NCBI GenBank assembly: GCA_009739215.1
Contig: VSJF01000007.1
Location: forward strand, 806,001-870,000
DNA from: Floccularia luteovirens
Lineage: Eukaryota; Basidiomycota; Agaricomycetes; Agaricales; Squamanitaceae
Direction of reading: 5' to 3'
Length of the DNA stretch: 64,000 nucleotides
The position numbers were made by a program, and so were the translations under genes. The notes beneath the pieces were generated by a model, which worked only from the letters and a program-made list of their open reading frames with translations, had not been told where the DNA came from and did not search any database. This document shows positions 37,612-47,178 of this stretch, one piece after another. The stretch's first letter is position 1; each line of letters starts with the position of its first letter.

Positions 37612-39476
37612 ATGTGGAGACCTGCAACCCGTCAGATTACAGGAACAAATGATGGTACGTATGCCTGACCCTCATCCATGTAATTTTTCTTGATTTTTTC
37701 TCGTGATTTTTACAATATAGTTCCGCTTGGCCAACGTCGCCGGTTTGGTCCTGCACCTGCTGAAGATGTTCCTCCTCCTCAACTAGCACAGCCTTCTCCT
37801 TCTGTTTACCCTCGCCAACACAACCCGGACCATGAAAGTCCTGGCAAGCGAGGACGTGACGAATCCCCTGTGAATGGGGACCCCAAAGGTAAGCCGAGAG
37901 CAATATTTGACCCATCACCGGATAGCCTTGCTATACCACTTGTCGTTATCTATGCTCCCCCTACAGCAACATTATGAAGAGGTTGCTTTCCTCACTTGAT
38001 AGCTGCGACGTCGTTGGACGTATTCGAATCCTAACTTCTTTCAGATACACTAACCATGATACTAACCTCTACTCATTGCTATTCTCACTCACATCAGTTG
38101 ATCCTAATGCTCCCCGTAAACGTCGTAGTCGGTGGGGTGATGCCAAAACTGAAATCCCCGGGCTGCCCACTGCAATATCTGCTGCAGGTGTTTCCCAGGC
38201 TCAACTTGACAACTATGCCATTCATTTGCGGTTGGAAGAAATCAATCGTAAACTGAGGCTGAATGACTTTATACCCCCGGAAAGGGAAAGGTGAATATCA
38301 ATATTCTATACGTGTGCGCGCGCATATATTCACACTTATTGGTAGATCGCCCTCTCCACCACCCACTTATGATGCTCATGGACGTCGTACTAATACACGT
38401 GAAGTTCGATACCGCAAAAAAGCTTGAGGATGAACGTATCAGGCTTGTTGATCGTGCAATGAAAAATGATCCTAACTTTCGTCCTCCCGTCGAGTACCAC
38501 CAGCAGAAACGCTCTCAAAGACCTTCTGATAAAGTCTATATACCTGTCAAAGAGTTTCCAGAAATCAACTTTTTTGGACTGCTTGTTGGTCCTCGTGGCA
38601 ATAGCTTGAAGAAAATGGAGCGCGAGAGTGGGGCCAAAATCAGCATTCGTGGAAAAGGTAGTGTCAAGGAAGGGAAAGCTCGTCCAGATCAGTACGCAGA
38701 TGATGCAGAAGAAGATCTACACTGTCTTGTCCTTGCTGATACAGAAGAGAAAGTCGCTGCTTGTGTCAAAATGATTAACAAAGTTATTGAAACGGTAAGA
38801 ACAAATCATTTATGTCTGAGGACTTGTCATCTAATTAATTTTACTCAAGGCTGCTTCTACACCTGAAGGGCAAAACGATCACAAGCGAAATCAACTACGA
38901 GAACTTGCTGCCTTGAACGGTACCCTTAGAGATGATGAAAACCAAATTTGTCAAAATTGTGGTGGTGTTGGCCACCGCAAATACGATTGTCCTGAACAGC
39001 GTAATTTTACTGCTAATATCATATGTCGTATCTGCGGCAGTGCCGGTCATATGGCCCGGGACTGTACCGTTAACAAGGATCCAAACGCTCCAATTCCCGT
39101 TGATTCCCCTCCTCCTATGAACCGGGGTGGATTCGACTCGGAGTATGCGAGCTTAATGGCTGAGCTTGGGGAAGGTGCAGGGTCGACAGGTGATGCAGGA
39201 AAATCGTCTTGGGCTGGGCCCTCTATGGGACATGATATTACTGCAGGTGGATCCAACATTCCTCCATGGCGTCGCCCAGAAGTTTGGCAGCAACCAGTTA
39301 ATCCGCAACAGCAACAACAAGGATATCGCCCGCCCCAGCCAGGTTATGGAGGCACCACTGGATATGGGGCAGCTCCCGGTGCTCAATGGCCAGGATATCC
39401 TCAGGCTGCAGGATATCAACAGCCTCAAGATTACTCCAATTACGCATCTTATTATCAAGGCCAATACGCCCAGTAA
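37612..39476 (+). CDS. MSL5: Branchpoint-binding protein (SF1/Msl5)
   Basis: Binds the intron branchpoint in the first spliceosomal complex. ATG at 37612 ([14 protein letters not shown]). Next come [20 protein letters not shown] (SF1 U2AF-ligand-like motif RKRRSRW), the helix-hairpin region [20 protein letters not shown] and [20 protein letters not shown]. The KH-QUA2 domain has [40 protein letters not shown] and ends [11 protein letters not shown]. Two CCHC knuckles follow ([14 protein letters not shown] and [14 protein letters not shown]). A Pro/Gln/Gly/Tyr tail ([16 protein letters not shown]) ends at TAA 39474-39476. Domain order is that of fungal BBP. Every expected RNA-contact motif is present. 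This protein recognises the branchpoints of the many short introns in the window. Confidence 0.95.
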
Positions 39477-39835
39477 CTCAGCTAATCGAAATATTCATCT
39501 TCTGATCACCCGTTTAATTACGTCTAACTCCAATAGCACTAAAGGTTTCAAACCTCTTACTAGCTTTACCGTGGTGTCGATATGAAAATGTGTAGCTTCG
39601 GTCCTGTGTTGGATCTCATAATCTGGAAATGACCACTATCGTCGTGTCGGTCGCAGTCATTGGGTGTGATTACAAGGGTGAAGCATTACTACTTCGATCG
39701 CTTTTACAACATTCATCACTCAGCTACGCTCCTTTTGTTGTCAAAGCTTGTAATTATTACCAAATTAAAAAACATGTTTTGTATGAGATCCATCTGCACA
39801 CTCAGAATAGCTTTTCTTGGGACGATCACATCACA
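39477..39835. other. Convergent intergenic region, MSL5 / RCM1
   Basis: 3' ends of two convergent genes. No other feature could be supported. Confidence 0.4.
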
Positions 39836-41694
39836 TTATGGTTCTTCTAATTTCATAATTCTTTTGGATTTCTTTTTCTTCCGTGGTTTATCCACATCCT
39901 GGTCACTAAAAGATCCTTTTCTTTTCTCCCCAGAACGCGATACGTCATTCTTAACAAAGCAAGCGACAAAAAATCCGTTTGTGCCATCTTCACCAGGAGA
40001 GCATCGTACCAAAGAAGCGGCATCTCCTTGAAATCTCACATTCACATCCGCGAGAGTATAGATGAATAAGAGATTTACCTGGAAAATCCATTTCCTCCGG
40101 CAATCCGCGTCTATCCCATACTGGCAAAACCTCACTTCGGGGAGCGAGTGTGAAGGAACCGGCCTTCGCCTCAAGGGATTTGAGGGCAGCACGAACAACA
40201 TGTTCATTTTCTACCGCGTGTGTGCTACACGTCGAATACACGATTTTTTGAGCGCTTGGAACTGTATAGCAATCCGTAGTCACCCCAAGTTTTAATGGCT
40301 CGGTGAATTCTCTATATAGATAAATGGGTGACATTGGGGACTTACACCGCATCGCATGTTTCACCATCATAAATTGAAAAGCGGAGAGTTTGCTTAATCG
40401 AGTTTCCATAGTGGTTCCGGTTTCTTCTTCTGTGGATGAAAAATAAGCCAACTGTTTGGCACATATCAGAAATCAGTTAAGAACCTGCGTCAAGAAGGTG
40501 GTCCAAACGATTGACAATTCCAGAACCACTACAAGAAGGGTCTACCAGACTAAACCAGAATTAGATTGTTGCCTTAATTATACCAGGGAACATACTGACA
40601 TATGTGTCACCTTCGCAAATTGTGAATCTACGGGATCAATTGAGAGAAAGTCTTTGTTTAATGCAACCACATTTCTGCAGCCTGCTTTGGAAAGCATCAT
40701 TTCCAGCGTTGCAAAGCGTTTTCTGTCACGTTCAAAGGCAAACAACTATCAGGGCATATCAATAAAATATTGGCATTTAAGTGTATATTCAGATACACAG
40801 ACCTTTCCTTTGTTACCCATGAGTGCGCTGAGGTGTGACGTTTTATTGCCTGGAGCAGCTGTGGCGTCTATCACAAACATATCATCCGACGCATCTGGTG
40901 AGAGAATGGTTGCTGGGAAGCAAGAAGCTTTGTCTTGAAGAATGAGCTTTCCAGATTTATAACCTGGATTCTCATGCAAAGCAGTATTAGGGGGAAATAG
41001 TAACAAATTTGCAACATGCAAATCTTTTGCAAAACTCTGGCTGCATGTTGTATATCAATGTGAAAAGTCTATGCGAATTGACTGGAAAATTGACCTACTG
41101 CTAAACCAGTCCTCTAAATGAAAACCTTGTGCAATAAAGGTTTTGATCGCTTCTTCTGTGGTCCACAGCAAAGTGTTAACACGTACATATCGAGGGATTT
41201 GTGCTAATATATATTTATGTCAATAATTGAAATCTCAAGAAAATTCTTCATTACCAGCACGTTCATCATCACACTGCGCAAGGTCTGAGTTTGACCTGAC
41301 TCCACGTTTCGCTTTGATTTTCTGGAGCTCGGCATTGAGTCTTGTTTTGTGTCGCAGAATAGCTTTTTTGATGGGCCCATCCCCTGCCTGGATGCCACCT
41401 GAGAGCAGTAGGTCGTGAACTAGTACGAGAGCCAAATTCAAAGATGTGATTTTCTTTTCTTGCTTTATAAGGTCTGATTCACGAATGATAGCCGATAAAA
41501 CAGTCTTGTCTGTTCAATTGGGTTACAAAATTTATCTGAACATAAGGACAATCTTACATTTCAAAGTCTCTATCACCAGTGCAGCGCTCCTTTTCCTGTC
41601 CTTTTCAGGGAGCTTGGCAATAATACTTTTGATAGACCCTTGCTTAGCATCAAGACGATCAAGAATTCCAGGCTGATTCGAAATAAAAGTTCAT
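39836..41694 (-). CDS. RCM1: 25S rRNA cytosine-C5 methyltransferase Rcm1 (NSUN5 family), frame break near the start
   Basis: SAM-dependent m5C methyltransferase of large-subunit rRNA, nucleolar. N-terminal region RLDAKQGSIKSIIAKLPEKD, then IQAGDGPIKKAILRHKTRLN and IPRYVRVNTL. SAM-binding motif FVIDATAAPGNKTSHLSALM, then FERDRKRFATLEMMLSKAGC. Catalytic cysteines appear in LVDPSCSGSGIVNRLD (motif IV, near 40540) and IVYSTCSTHAVENE (motif VI, near 40220-40260). A basic nucleolar-type tail DKPRKKKKSKRIMK ends at 39836. The likely start MNFYFESAW (ATG at 41694) matches the family's MNFY..W[VI]L beginning, but it is one base out of frame with ILDRLDAKQ. Removing one base of the AATT at 41664-41667 restores it. 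Otherwise the enzyme looks intact. Confidence 0.88.
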
Positions 41695-42200
41695 AGTTGG
41701 ATATTCTATTGATATAATACATAGATTAATATATAGAGGTGACCATGACAAGATAGTTTCACCAGTGTTTCGGGAGTATCATGGCACTACACCTGTAGAA
41801 ATAGAAATAAATCAGTACAACATTCTCTCTGTCGAGAATATATGAACACGGATGAGATCAGACAAAGTATTTTGCGTCAGGCTGGACAACGCCAGTCAGA
41901 CAATGTAGATAATATTGGAAGCATCATAGAAGTAAAGAAGTAGGGATACAGAAAGCTTGCAAGAGAACATACCTCATAGATATTCGACTTGGAACACAGA
42001 TTCTCGTTAAGTACAAACCAGTTGTCAAGCGCGAGTATTGGAAAAAGTCGTAAAAAAGACTCCGCTTTAAATTTTTCAGAAATTGTTTTTGGTAGTCTTG
42101 TTATATATGGACTTGAGCTCATTTGCAAATCAACAGTTCATTGCCACCACAAATCCCCTTCCTTCTTTCACTTTTCAGTTCTTACTTGTGTTTCAACGAA
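41695..42200. other. Divergent upstream region, RCM1 / DnaJ
   Basis: Promoters and 5' UTRs of both genes. A minus-strand open stretch at 41877-42128 has no domain. The 3' part is the DnaJ 5' UTR exon (pyrimidine-rich, ending ttcaacgaaA at 42201). Confidence 0.4.
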
Positions 42201-44039
42201 AGTGAGTATCTCAACTTATTGTCCGGTCAAGCCCTAATATAAGAATCATAGTGGCAATCGAAACCGAGCTGTATGAATTACTTGGTGTCTCCCCCCGGGC
42301 AAATGAAGGTTAACATTACTTAGTCTAATATAGGACTGTAACTGACTATCAAATAGATGAGATCAAGAAAGCGTACAAGAAGAAGGTGCTTCAACTTTTA
42401 TTCGCAGTTTTCTTGGTTATAGAGGATCTTACGTTTTCAAGGCAAAAGAACACCATCCAGTGCGTGATTCTTAAAGAAGTTCATTCAACTCTAGTCCCTA
42501 AAATACAGTAGGACAAAAACATCAATGACCCAGATGCGGCCCAGAAGTTTCAAGAAATGGCAGCAGCGTATGCATCGTTATACATCTCACAACCTTCTTT
42601 CCAATTGACTGAATGCTAGTTATGAAATTCTGAGTGATCCACAATCACGAGAAGCTTATGATACTCATGGTATGGAAGGAGTGGCAGGGCGGCCTTTCCC
42701 TCAGGGAATGGACCCAACAGAACTCTTTGCACAATTCTTTGGTGCACAAGGTCCTGGGATGTTCAGTTTCGACTTCGCATCTGGTGGTGGCCCTAGTAGG
42801 CGGCGCGCCAAGGGTCAAGACTCGATAATACCCTATGACGTGACATTAGAAGACCTATACAACGGGAAAAATGTGAAAATGAACATGGAGAAAGAGGCCG
42901 TGTGCAGTCAATGTAAAGGGTCAGGCTTCATCCCGAAAATTCGATACTTTACCGAGCTTATTGAAATTATAGATCAGGTGCACGCGGTAATGCAAAGCCC
43001 AAAGCATGCTCTACATGTGAAGGAAAAGGTTGGATATTCCTTCAGAACCAGGTTTGTTGTATGCGCTTTGCATATTATGCCGCGGTTATGATACTTTACA
43101 GATATCACCTGGCAGATTGGGGACATCAAGATCACAATGCCACGACTGCAAAGGCTTGGGTGAAAAGCTCAAAGATAAGGACAGGTACGTGTACTCCGTA
43201 CTATTGATAAAGCTGTCGCTTAAAATGTGGAGAAGGTGTAAAAAATGCAAGGGTGAAAAAGTGGTGAAAGAAAAGACCCGTCAAGAAATTTTCGTCGAGA
43301 AGGGTATGACTGATCGACAACGTATCGTCCTCACAGGGGCTGGTGATGAAGAGGTATGATGAACGTTATCTGCCCCTTACTTTGCTCATCGTCTAATAAA
43401 GCCTGGTGTTCCGGCTGGGGATGTGATTTTTGTCCTACATGCCAGCCGGCATGAATCTTTCGAACGTTCAGGCGATGATCTTCTTGCACATGTTAAGATT
43501 ACTCTCTCAGAAGCATTGCTCGGTTTCTCTCGTGTCTTAGTGACTCATCTAGACGGACGCGGTCTAAAAGTTACTAGTCCTCCTGGGAAAATAATTAAAC
43601 CCGATGAGTCTATCATACTGAAGGGTGAGGGTATGCCAATATACAAGAGAGGGGACGAAAAAGGTGACATGTATGTGATTCTATCGATCGAAATGCCGGA
43701 TGCCGGCTGGTTAGCGGGAGTAGACCAAAACGTATGGAACCATAGTAACTTTATCCGACTTACAGTTGACTCAGTTTATTTTAGGCACTTGCATCTTTGT
43801 TACCACCCAAAAAAGCTGATGTGGAGCCTCCTTCAGGCATAGTTGATGAGGCAGTTTTTGAAGAGAGTGATATTGTTGAAGTGCGTGCACGGTCTTTTCC
43901 GGCTAGCCCAGACTTCTTTGACCTCGGGTTCGCGTCACAGTTTGGTGATGATGATGATGATGAAGGATGGGAGGATGAGGATGGTGAAGGAGACGAAGAC
44001 CATGGATATGACGAAGAGCCTGAGTGTCGACCCCAGTAA
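42201..44039 (+). CDS. Class A DnaJ (Hsp40) co-chaperone with acidic C-terminus; start codon split by an intron
   Basis: Stimulates Hsp70 ATPase and delivers unfolded clients. The ATG is formed by A at 42201 plus TG at 42252-42253 after removing intron GTGAGT..CATAG (42202-42251). This gives MAIETELYELLGVSPRANED EIKKAYKKK; the HPD motif is rebuilt as AKEHHP / DKNINDPDAAQKFQEMAAAY. Then come a Gly/Phe region, DVTLEDLYNGKNVKMNMEKE and four zinc repeats: CSQCKGSG, CSTCEGKG, CHDCKGLG, CKKCKGEK. Between repeats 1 and 2 the intron must be GC-AG (42925-42977). The C-terminal substrate domain has GDDLLAHVKITLSEALLGFS and ILKGEGMPIYKRGDEKGDMY. The tail is strongly acidic (about 25 of 40 residues Asp/Glu) and ends CRPQ, a possible CaaX box. 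Closest to Ydj1/Xdj1-type proteins. Confidence 0.9.
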
Positions 44040-44408
44040 TCTACATAGGTCATGTCTTATCTTTACCACATAGTCTATTACCGCCAATACCTAATGATAT
44101 TAACCCCCAAATCATTTCTATGCTTTAGTAAAACACCGGTTTCGATTGGCTCTTGCAAACTCTAACAGGTAACATTCATTTATATTAGGAACACATTCAG
44201 ACAATCCTGTGAAACCTAAAAATGGCGGTCACCGATCATCAACGTCTCTGATCCAATGTGCTGGAAGGCCCCAAGCTGCCCCAACTCTCCCAAGGACCTC
44301 CTTCGACGCTCCCTTCTGCTGTCTCTGTATATAGGCCCAACCTCAATATGGACTCTTGAACTTCAATCCCCCAGCTTCATTCTGAGCTGTGCCATTTTCC
44401 TCACAGCA
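44040..44408. other. Intergenic region, DnaJ to ThuA-like gene
   Basis: DnaJ 3' UTR followed by the ThuA-like gene's promoter. A reading frame open from 44256 into the ThuA exon begins MCWKAPSC, but the downstream ATG at 44409 starts a clean signal peptide and is preferred. Confidence 0.4.
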
Positions 44409-45719
44409 ATGCAACTTTTCACGTTTCTCCTATCTGCCTTGGTCACTGGTGCCCTCGGTCAATCCACCTTTCGTGTGCTCATCTTCACTGCGACGACCGG
44501 CTTTCGACATGATTCCATTCCAACTGCTGTAGATGCATTGCAGAAACGTGGATCTACAATCAATACAGTCTTTGACCACACAGAAGATGGCGCCAAATTT
44601 ACTGATAAAAACCTTGCCCAGTATAATGGCATAATGTTCTTGAGTGCCACAGGAACTGACAGTTAGTAGTTCACACTGGGAAAACGCACGTCCACTGAAA
44701 CATTGTCATTTATCTAGTCCTTGACGATGCGGGCAAAGCTGCCTTCCAAAATTTCCTCGATAAAGGTGGTAGTTTCATTGGCGTTCATGCAGCCTCCGCC
44801 TGCCTGAATGACACTTTCTATGTACGCGAGTTAGGTCAGTAATAGTTTGGTTTCACCTTTCTTGCGCTAATCATCCAGAATCAGGTGCCTCATTTGACTA
44901 TCACCCTGAAATATCAAATGCGGTATGTTTACAACTCGACCCATACATCTCATCTCAGATTTCCCACCAATAGACCGTCAATGTAATTGGCCCAGCCCAT
45001 CCTAGCACTGCCAAGTTGCCTCCGGCATGGAAAGTAATAGATGAAATGTTTGCTTCTCCTCGCTTAGGTCAATAGGCGGATTTATATCTGACATTTTTTC
45101 TAGGTATAACTTCGACTCAGATCCCCGCTTGCTTGGAGCGGTCGTTGTTCTCTCTGCTGACGAATCTACATATGCTGGTGAGTTTTTGATACTTTTCCAT
45201 AGTGACTTTAACGCTAACGTTAGCAAAGATATGGGAACAAAACACGAGCAAGGAACTCCCCACCCAACAGGTCAGTCCTCACTTTGGAAGTCTTCATTCA
45301 TATTATTAATTAAACCTTTCGATGTAGCTTGGTATCAAGAGAAAGGTGCTGGTGCATCAGCGAATGGAACACCCGCACGTAGTTTTTACACCAGTCTTGG
45401 CCACCGAAACGAGAGTTGGCAGGACGACCTTTTTATGAGCCATGTTCTTGGAGGAGTATCTTGGGCAATCAACTCCGTACCTGATACACCATCGCCCACC
45501 AATTTGACTGGAAACATTGGTGGTGTTACCTCCCCTTCTCCATCACCCTCACCCTCACCCTCTGCAGTTAGGTATGTTATCCAATTTTATGAATGTGAAG
45601 CCGATGCTAAGAATCCAAACATTTTAAGAACCTCTGGAGCACTAGGCTTAGTGGCTTTCTCTGGAATAATGCATATTCTTTTACCGACCAGGATTCTAGT
45701 ATCCTTAATCTTTTTTTGA
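44409..45719 (+). CDS. Secreted ThuA-like domain protein with Ser/Pro stalk and hydrophobic tail
   Basis: ThuA-like proteins have a class I glutamine amidotransferase-like fold and are linked to trehalose and other sugar metabolism. The exact activity here is unknown. ATG at 44409 gives a signal peptide MQLFTFLLSALVTGALGQ, then STFRVLIFTATTGFRHDSIP. Exons join to ILDDAGKAAFQNFLDKGGSF IGVHAASAC, GASFDYHPEISNATVNVIGP, AWKVIDEMYNFDSDPRLLGA VVVLSADESTYADMGTKHE, AWYQEKGAGASANGTPARSF and GHRNESWQDDLFMSHVLGGV SWAIN. All major ThuA blocks are present. The C-terminus has an SP dipeptide run (TSPSPSPSPSPSA) and a hydrophobic end (GALGLVAFSGIMHILL..LVSLIFF), the layout of a GPI-anchored wall protein. 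About seven short introns. Confidence 0.86.
45535..45567 (+). repeat. Short CCATCA/CCCTCA repeat coding Ser-Pro dipeptides
   Basis: About five tandem 6-bp units (tctcca, tcaccc) inside the ThuA-like gene encode its Ser-Pro stalk. Such coding microsatellites vary in length between strains. Confidence 0.7.
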
Positions 45720-45811
45720 TGTTATACCATTAATTTATTATGAGACAACTGTGAATGTCCTTTGTCATTTACTGTATTAGAAGTACGTTTATATTACGAT
45801 TTTCTATAGAC

Positions 45812-46045
45812 TTAAGCAAACTTTGCAATTTTCGGATCGCCGCGCTGGAATTTCAGACGTTCAAGCTCAAGCAGCTCAGCCATGTCTACAAGTGAAGTTG
45901 ATAGAGTTTCATGAACATTCGCGAGTTCTTCCTCTCTGTACTGAGACAGTTCTTTGTGAGACCATCCATTATTCCAGAACAAGATATGTTGGGTAGTGTA
46001 AAGGTGGGTGTCTGATATCGCAGAACATGAAAGAAAGGTGAAAAT
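45812..46045 (-). CDS. Coding-like fragment of unknown function (no ATG found)
   Basis: An open frame of about 78 codons ending TAA at 45812-45814 reads, in part, HLYTTQHILFWNNGWSHKEL, SQYREEELANVHETLSTSLV and DMAELLELERLKFQRGDPKI. It is charged, probably helical and has a coding-like composition, but no in-frame ATG begins it. A stop lies just upstream, and only 20 bp separate it from the stop of the complex I subunit gene. It could be an alternative 3' exon of that gene, a small gene with a missed first exon, or chance. I do not recognise the family. Confidence 0.3.
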   Translation of the reverse strand: MFTFLSCSAISDTHLYTTQHILFWNNGWSHKELSQYREEELANVHETLSTSLVDMAELLELERLKFQRGDPKIAKFA

Positions 46046-46065
46046 CTACTCCGCAGTGGTTCATG

Positions 46066-46418
46066 CTACAGATCGACTTGTTTATATCCTTGAACCTAGA
46101 TTTTTAGTCTGTCAGGCTGGGTGAAACCCGTAAAATCGCATAGAGACACACCCTATTATCTCTAAGCATCTGCAAATACTTGTCTGACAACCATCTGCAA
46201 TTTTCATAATGGTTTACACCCTCCGCTTTTTGACATTTTTCTAGTTCTTCCCGCACGAGACGAGCTTCCATAGCTTTAACCCATGACTCTCGGATGTGGT
46301 TGTCTCGTTCCTCAAACTTGGCTACACAGAGGCAGGTTTTCTATATGAGTCTACTTTGGTCTTTCATGTTCTGGAATGTAGACTTGCCTTTGATTTCGGC
46401 AGCCCGTGCGTCAGCCAT
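46066..46418 (-). CDS. Complex I 12 kDa subunit (NDUFB10/PDSW-like)
   Basis: Accessory subunit of mitochondrial NADH:ubiquinone oxidoreductase. ATG at 46418 gives MADARAAEIK. A GC-AG intron (46387-46322, GCAAGT..TGTAG) joins it to AKFEERDNHIRESWVKAMEA RLVREELEKCQKAEGVNHYE NCRWLSDKYLQMLRDNR. A second intron (GTGTGT..CTAG) gives the short end VQGYKQVDL and TAG at 46066. About 73 residues. The ESWVKAMEARL and KC..GEGVNHYENC-type spacing of two cysteines is characteristic of the fungal 12 kDa subunit (a paired-Cys helix protein of the intermembrane space). With CIA30 at the window start it is the second complex I gene here; the two are 45 kb apart. Confidence 0.83.
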
Positions 46419-47178
46419 GGCGGTTGGAAATATACGGAGGAGTATTTACCGTTGTTTGGATTTATAGTTCGGACCGTTCGGCAGTATTGAAGCTACTGGT
46501 TCAACTTTCCCTTAATCAAGTATTTCACTTGAAGTTCAACTCAATGCTTGCACTCACTCATTGGGAACTAGTCTCAAAACTTTTCTGTTGCTTATTGCCG
46601 TGTTTGACCAGATTTGAAGTATATGTATCATTCAACCCAACTACCACGCTTTTGTCTTACTGTTATTGATACATTGATACATAATAAAAAACGACCCCAA
46701 TTCCACCAGTTCAAGTACTTCCTTAAAACTTGGGGTACGTATTGGATGCGAGCAGAGAGACAACTAGAACTTGAAATCAATTCAGACATTTTCATATGTA
46801 CAATACCATTAATAGGGTATTTCCTATTGCTCATCACCGAAATTTCTGGTCATGACACTCGTATTGAATCTTGATTCTTGAGCACTGAACGTTGGACGCC
46901 CTCGGGCGATTTGTGAGTTAAATTTTCATTATTAATGCAATGGGGAAGTTGTTCTGGTCCATTAGGCTCCTCTGCATGCACAGAGAGCATGAAAATTAAC
47001 CGATGGGGTTACCCGGTTATATCACATGCAATCCCCGATTCCGGCGCTTGCAACAAAACGCTGATGCGCGTAATCGGCGAGTTATTCACCCCGGCTAGCT
47101 AGTTCAGCCAGCTTACAGCCTTTTATTCATCCTTCAAGCTAGCCTAAAAGCAACTTTCTTAAACACTCGCATTTACTA
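46419..47178. other. Divergent upstream region, complex I subunit / enoyl-CoA isomerase
   Basis: 760 bp, AT-rich, with no supportable coding sequence on either strand. It must contain both promoters. A run of short inverted GC-rich words occurs near 47000-47110 (cccggttata, ccccggctagctag), not further explained. Confidence 0.4.

Noticed and set aside
41877..42128. Minus-strand 83-codon frame upstream of RCM1
   Set aside because: It is in a divergent promoter region and overlaps the DnaJ 5' UTR; it has no domain.
44256..44408. Upstream in-frame extension of the ThuA-like protein
   Set aside because: The extension would bury the signal peptide that starts cleanly at 44409.
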